From Chitinophagaceae bacterium (GTDB taxonomy: Bacteria > Bacteroidota > Bacteroidia > Chitinophagales > Chitinophagaceae): a stretch of DNA of 12,168 bases. Below are positions 8,843 through 12,168 of the stretch, in pieces. Position 1 is the stretch's first letter, and each line of letters opens with the position of its first letter. Location: NCBI GenBank assembly GCA_016722465.1, contig JADKJC010000012.1, positions 1 to 12,168 of the forward strand, given 5' to 3'. A model generated the notes under the pieces. It was not told the origin of the DNA and searched no databases. It saw only the letters and a program-made list of their open reading frames with translations. The translations under genes were made by a program, and so were the position numbers.

Positions 8843-9211
8843 ATGTTTGAACAATTACAAAAGAAGTGGAAAGTAAATAGCCTTCAACTGGCATTGATCC
8901 TTTGCACATTTGCAATTGGGGGCAGTGCCACGGGTTTTGCAGGTAAAAAAATCATGAATGCCCTTGCTATCGGGCAAGATTGGTTGTGGACATTGGTTTA
9001 TATTCTGCTTATTACCATTATATGGCCAATGGCCGTTATTCTGATTAGTATTCCTTTTGGTCAGTTCCTTTTTATTAATTATATAAGGAAAATTGGAAAT
9101 AAGATTGGAATAGGGAAATCGAGTCAGGGGCCGGAGGGTCAGGAGTCAGGGAGTCAGAAATCCGGCTGGCCATTTTCGCATCCGGGGCGGGAAGTAATGC
9201 TGAAAAAATAA
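8843..9211 (+). CDS. Small membrane protein, DUF6787-like
   Basis: Small inner-membrane protein of unknown function, resembling the DUF6787 family of Bacteroidota as I recall it. The ATG at 8843 begins MFEQLQKKWKVNSLQLALIL, typical of that family. Two hydrophobic helices follow: about residues 14-32 with the GGSATGFAGKK loop, and residues 48-72 with ITIIWPMAVILISIPFGQF. The aromatic and basic ending FINYIRKIGNKIGIG is where such proteins usually stop. Here the frame runs on through GAGTCAGG repeats and an out-of-frame stretch of purN to 9211. The true stop is therefore probably near 9111-9113 (TAG in the +1 frame), hidden by an indel; the last 30 or so residues should not be trusted. It lies directly upstream of purN. 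Confidence 0.7.
   Translation: MFEQLQKKWKVNSLQLALILCTFAIGGSATGFAGKKIMNALAIGQDWLWTLVYILLITIIWPMAVILISIPFGQFLFINYIRKIGNKIGIGKSSQGPEGQESGSQKSGWPFSHPGREVMLKK
9121..9157. repeat. GAGTCAGG short tandem repeat before purN
   Basis: GAGTCAGG occurs at 9121-9128 and 9143-9150, GAGTCAG at 9151-9157, and a degenerate copy (GGTCAG) at 9137-9142. Noncoding-style composition at this point supports a gene boundary between the small membrane protein and purN. It is compatible with intergenic simple repeats seen in this phylum. Confidence 0.55.
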
Positions 9212-9700
9212 TTGATCATTTTCGCAATCATTCTGCTATAAAAATAGCCCTTATTGCAAGCAATAATCCTAAATCCGGAGTTTTTGCAATTGCTGAAAAA
9301 ACACTATTTCGACCATTTCTATCGATAAAAAGGTCTTTTCAAGCGCAAATTCGTACATAAATGAGCTAAAACTGGCTAAAATTGATTTTATCATTCTGGC
9401 TGGTTTTCTATGGAAAATACCTTCTGTATTAATAAAGGAATACCCCGGTAAAATAGTCAACATCCACCCTGCCCTGCTTCCAAAATATGGAGGGAAAGGT
9501 ATGTATGGGCACTACGTCCATGAGGCCGTTATTGCCAACAAAGAAAAGAAAGCGGTATTACTATACATTACGTAGATGAGTTATATGACCATGGTAAAGT
9601 CATTTTTCAGGCCACCTGTCCGGTATTGAAAAATGATACTCCGGAAACGCTGGCGCAACGCATTCATGCCCTGGAGCATGAGCACTACCCCAACATATAA
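9157..9700 (+). CDS. purN: Phosphoribosylglycinamide formyltransferase PurN, frameshifted, start not visible
   Basis: GAR transformylase of de novo purine synthesis; it moves a formyl group from 10-formyl-tetrahydrofolate to glycinamide ribonucleotide in the cytosol. Conserved sequence begins at IRLAIFASGAGSNAEKII, with the phosphate-binding GAGSN. It continues through IALIASNNPKSGVFAIAEK, then FIILAGFLWKIP and KIVNIHPALLPKYGGKGMYG, which holds the catalytic Asn and His. HYVDELYDHGKVIFQ carries the catalytic Asp, and ETLAQRIHALEHEHYPNI closes it. Indels lie near 9300 and 9550. No ATG, GTG or TTG is present in frame just upstream of IRLAIF, so the start codon is probably damaged in the repeat (9150-9160). 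The end is TAA at 9698-9700, or TGA at 9724-9726 if a further indel hides IIDQVLKKG. The length of about 180-190 residues is normal for PurN. Confidence 0.9.
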
Positions 9701-9751
9701 TAGATCAGGTATTAAAAAAAGGGTGATTACTTAATCTGCCGGGTTACAAGC

Positions 9752-10598
9752 TTGAGAAAACCACACTTTACCTTAGCTTTTGCATTTCTTTTGTTACTTG
9801 CCGCCAATTCAAAATTTTGCCTGAGATATTTCTACATAACATCATTTCTTATTTTCTTTCTGTTTGCGGCCAGACCATCAGCCACGGCACAACTGTATAA
9901 GATAAGGGGAACGGTGTATGACAGCTCCCGAAGTTATCCGCTGGAAGCAGTAAGTGTACTTTCCACTTCGGGCAAAGGCACAATCACCAACAATGAGGGT
10001 TTTATGAAATAGAAGTAGCAGAAAAGATTCGATCTGGTTCAGTTACCTCAATAAACCAACAATGAAATTTCCTGTGTTGAAAATCGTCAACACAATGGGT
10101 TTTGATATATCACTTCAGGTAAGTGTGCCAATACTGAGAGAAGTAAAAAATCAAACTTAAAAACTATCGGCAGGATTCTTTAAAACCGGATTGACTATGC
10201 TAAAATTTTCAACTACCAAAAGCCGAAATTAAAACAGTAACCCGCAATATGGTGTTGGGGCGGGGTTTGACCTGGATGAGATCATCAACATGTTCCGTTT
10301 TAAACGAAACAAAAGTATCGCCTCTTTTCAAAAAGATTGTACCAGCAGGAGCAGGATAAATTTATTGAGTATCGTTTCAGCAAGGCATTGGTACGACGCC
10401 TCACCCACCTCGACGGTAATGCACTCGATAGTTTTATGCGGATTTTCCGGCCTTCGTTTATGTTTACAAAACTTGCAGGAGACTACGACTTTCATCAATA
10501 CATAAAAAGACGCTTATCTGCGTTTTCAAAAAGGTCTTGCACCTTTACTCTTTTCAAAGAAGAAGAGGAAGAATAACAATACGGCTCTTTTTTCTTGA
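9752..10598 (+). CDS. Secreted carboxypeptidase-regulatory-like domain protein, frameshifted
   Basis: Exported protein of unknown function with an N-terminal carboxypeptidase regulatory-like (CarboxypepD_reg) beta-sandwich. A hydrophobic signal segment, about residues 24-48, ends in ARPSATAQ. The sandwich follows with LYKIRGTVYDSSRSYPLEAV, SVLSTSGKGTITNNEGF and KDSIWFSYLNKPT. A Bacteroidota-type C-terminal region follows: NYRQDSLKNR, DYAKIFNYQKP, GAGFDLDEIINMFRFKRNKS, EYRFSKALVRRLT and YDFHQYIK. No catalytic residues were recognised. Indels fall near 10007, 10035, 10150, 10183, 10230, 10338 and 10507. The start is uncertain: 9752 is a TTG and no good ATG is visible. The end is 10598 in the preferred frame (AYLRFQKG...), or 10576 in the alternative. 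The family is known to me only as conserved hypothetical proteins. Confidence 0.72.
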
Positions 10599-10651
10599 GT
10601 AAATGCAAAAGAAAGGTAATTTCCCTTACTTTTTAACCAAGACTTATTGCC

Positions 10652-12168
10652 ATGAAACGATTTACTGTTTTATTACTCGCATTCTTATTTTCCCATATCA
10701 GCTTTTCTCAAAACGACTCACTTCCATTGTTTGTAAAAGACAGTCTGGACACCTATGTAAACAGAGCATTGACTGAATGGCAAATTCCCCGGCGTATCTG
10801 TTTGCATAGTAAAGAATGGAAAAGTAGCCCTGGATAAAAGGCTATGGTGTAAAAGAAAGGAATAAATGACAAAGTGGATGAGAATACCTTGTTTATGATC
10901 GGCAGCAACAGTAAAGCTTTACCGCCACAGCATTGGCCATGCTGGATTCTGATAAAAATTAGCGCTGGACGACAAAGTACAGAAGTGGTTGCCCGATTTT
11001 AAATTATACAATCCATGGGTAGCTAAAGAAGCTAACATCAGGGATTTGTTGTGTCATCGCCTGGGCTTTGAAACCTTCCAGGGAGATTTTATGTTTTTCG
11101 ATTCAGATTTAACTACTGCCGAAGTAAGAGAAAAATGGGAAAGTTAAAACCCATGTATGGTTTCCGCAGCAATGGGGCTATACTAATTCTACTTTTATGA
11201 CGGCAGGAGAAATTATTCCTAAAGTAACCGGAAAGTCGTGGGCTGATTTTATAACAGAAAATATTTCAACCCGCTGGGCATGACTAATAGCCTTGCTTTA
11301 TCAAAAGACATAAAGTCTGCTGATAATAAATGTGCCGCCCATACGGAGTAATGGGGGAAGTTGAAAAAATTCCATACGGCAATATTGACAACCTGGCTCC
11401 TGCCGGAAGCATTTCATCTTCTGTAAATGATATGAGTAAATGGGTGATGATGCAATTAAACAATGGTAAGTTGAATGAAAAGAAATTATTCCCGCATCAG
11501 CTATTGCTCAAACGAGAACGCCTCATTCCATTCTTGATAATGGCGGTCATATGTTCAATAAGGCACATTTTGCCTTATATGGCCTTGGTTGGTTTATAGA
11601 AGAATATGCAGGAAGAAAAATTGTAGCACATACCGGCGGCGTAAATGGTTTTGTTACCAGTGTATGTTTAGTACCGGAAGAAAAGCTTGGCATCATTGTC
11701 CTTACAAACACAGATGCTAATAATTTTTACGAAGCTCTACGCAATGAAATCCAGGATGCATACCTGGGATTACCTTACCGCAACTATAGCAAAGTTTATC
11801 TTGGCTATTATCAGGCCAATGAAGCAGAAAAAGAAAAACAGGTTAAAGCAATCAGGGATTCCATTGCAATGAACCCAAAAACCGATTTACCATTGACAGC
11901 CTATGCAGGAGAATATGTACATAATGTATATGGTAAAATGAATATTAAAATTGAAAACCGGAAAATCATCATGCGTTTTGAACACCACAAAGGAAGATAC
12001 GGCACATTAGAACCATTGGGTGGCAATCGTTTTTCTGTACTTATAACGACCCTTTATACGGGATGAAAAAAAACCCTGTTCAGTAGAAAAAAAAAAGTAA
12101 AATCGCCGACAGTAAGAGTTGCTGACTTTGTAGAGTTTACCCCTTATGAATTTATAAAACTAAATAAC
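10652..12168 (+). CDS. Beta-lactamase-fold serine hydrolase with DUF3471-like C-terminal domain, frameshifted
   Basis: Exported serine hydrolase of the class C beta-lactamase / D-alanyl-D-alanine peptidase superfamily; the natural substrate is unknown. The signal peptide is MKRFTVLLLAFLFSHISFSQ. The three active-site motifs are recoverable: SxxK as SNSK (10904-10915, in MIGSNSKAFTATALAML), YxN as YTN (11179-11187, in WGYTNSTFMTAGEII) and HTG (11629-11637, in IVAHTGGVNGFVTS). Between them are family blocks IRDLLCHRLGFETFQGDFMF and IDNLAPAGSISSSVNDMSKW. The C-terminal part from about LTAYAGEYVHNVYGKMNIKI looks like DUF3471 and reads on to DFVEFTPYEFIKL with no stop in the window, so the gene ends at or just past the edge. 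Indels are near 10795, 10830, 10860, 10920, 10958, 11145, 11175, 11270, 11335, 11490, 12020, 12075 and 12095. About 505 residues are present. Confidence 0.88.

Noticed and set aside
9269..9463. Minus-strand 64-codon frame inside purN
   Set aside because: It is antisense to recognisable PurN sequence; shadow frame.
10652..12168. Serine hydrolase as an antibiotic-resistance beta-lactamase
   Set aside because: The YTN and HTG motifs plus a DUF3471-like tail point to the broad serine hydrolase/peptidase group; nothing supports a resistance role.
1..12168. Programmed frameshifting or recoding as explanation for the many frame changes
   Set aside because: The changes go in both directions, lack shared slippery sites or downstream structures and affect unrelated genes; base-call indels explain them more simply.

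Overview
The window looks like chromosomal DNA from a member of the Bacteroidota, most probably Chitinophagaceae or a near relative. The evidence is the gene order and protein style of the left two thirds: an alternative complex III (ACIII, quinol:cytochrome c oxidoreductase) operon of the Bacteroidota type. A DUF6787-like membrane protein, a carboxypeptidase-regulatory-like protein of a Bacteroidota-restricted type and a DUF3471-type serine hydrolase fit the same group. No species can be named from sequence alone.

Layout. On the minus strand, read from 8560 down to 1, lie actA (multihaem cytochrome c), actB (molybdopterin-oxidoreductase-like protein plus Fe-S domain), actC (NrfD-like membrane subunit), actD (DUF3341), actE (monohaem lipoprotein) and actF (second NrfD-like subunit, cut by the window start). 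A plausible Bacteroidota-type promoter precedes actA. From 8843 the plus strand is transcribed divergently: a small membrane protein (DUF6787-like), purN (GAR formyltransferase), a carboxypeptidase-regulatory-domain protein and a beta-lactamase-fold serine hydrolase that reaches the right edge.

How it works together. In known ACIII, ActB/ActC/ActF oxidise menaquinol, and the haems of ActA and ActE carry electrons to periplasmic cytochrome c or directly to a terminal oxidase. The oxidase genes often follow actF and would lie left of this window. The plus-strand genes have no evident link to ACIII; purN is purine biosynthesis.

Quality warning. Nearly every gene is broken by single-base indels, yet the conserved protein continues without loss in the next frame. 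I count roughly 40 or more in 12 kb, affecting both strands and a normally essential gene. This is most simply uncorrected long-read consensus error, not gene decay. Gene limits below are therefore the extents of the reconstructed genes. actD (1870-2457) is the one long gene that reads through cleanly. I see no RNA genes, transposases, CRISPR arrays or phage genes, and no convincing new system.
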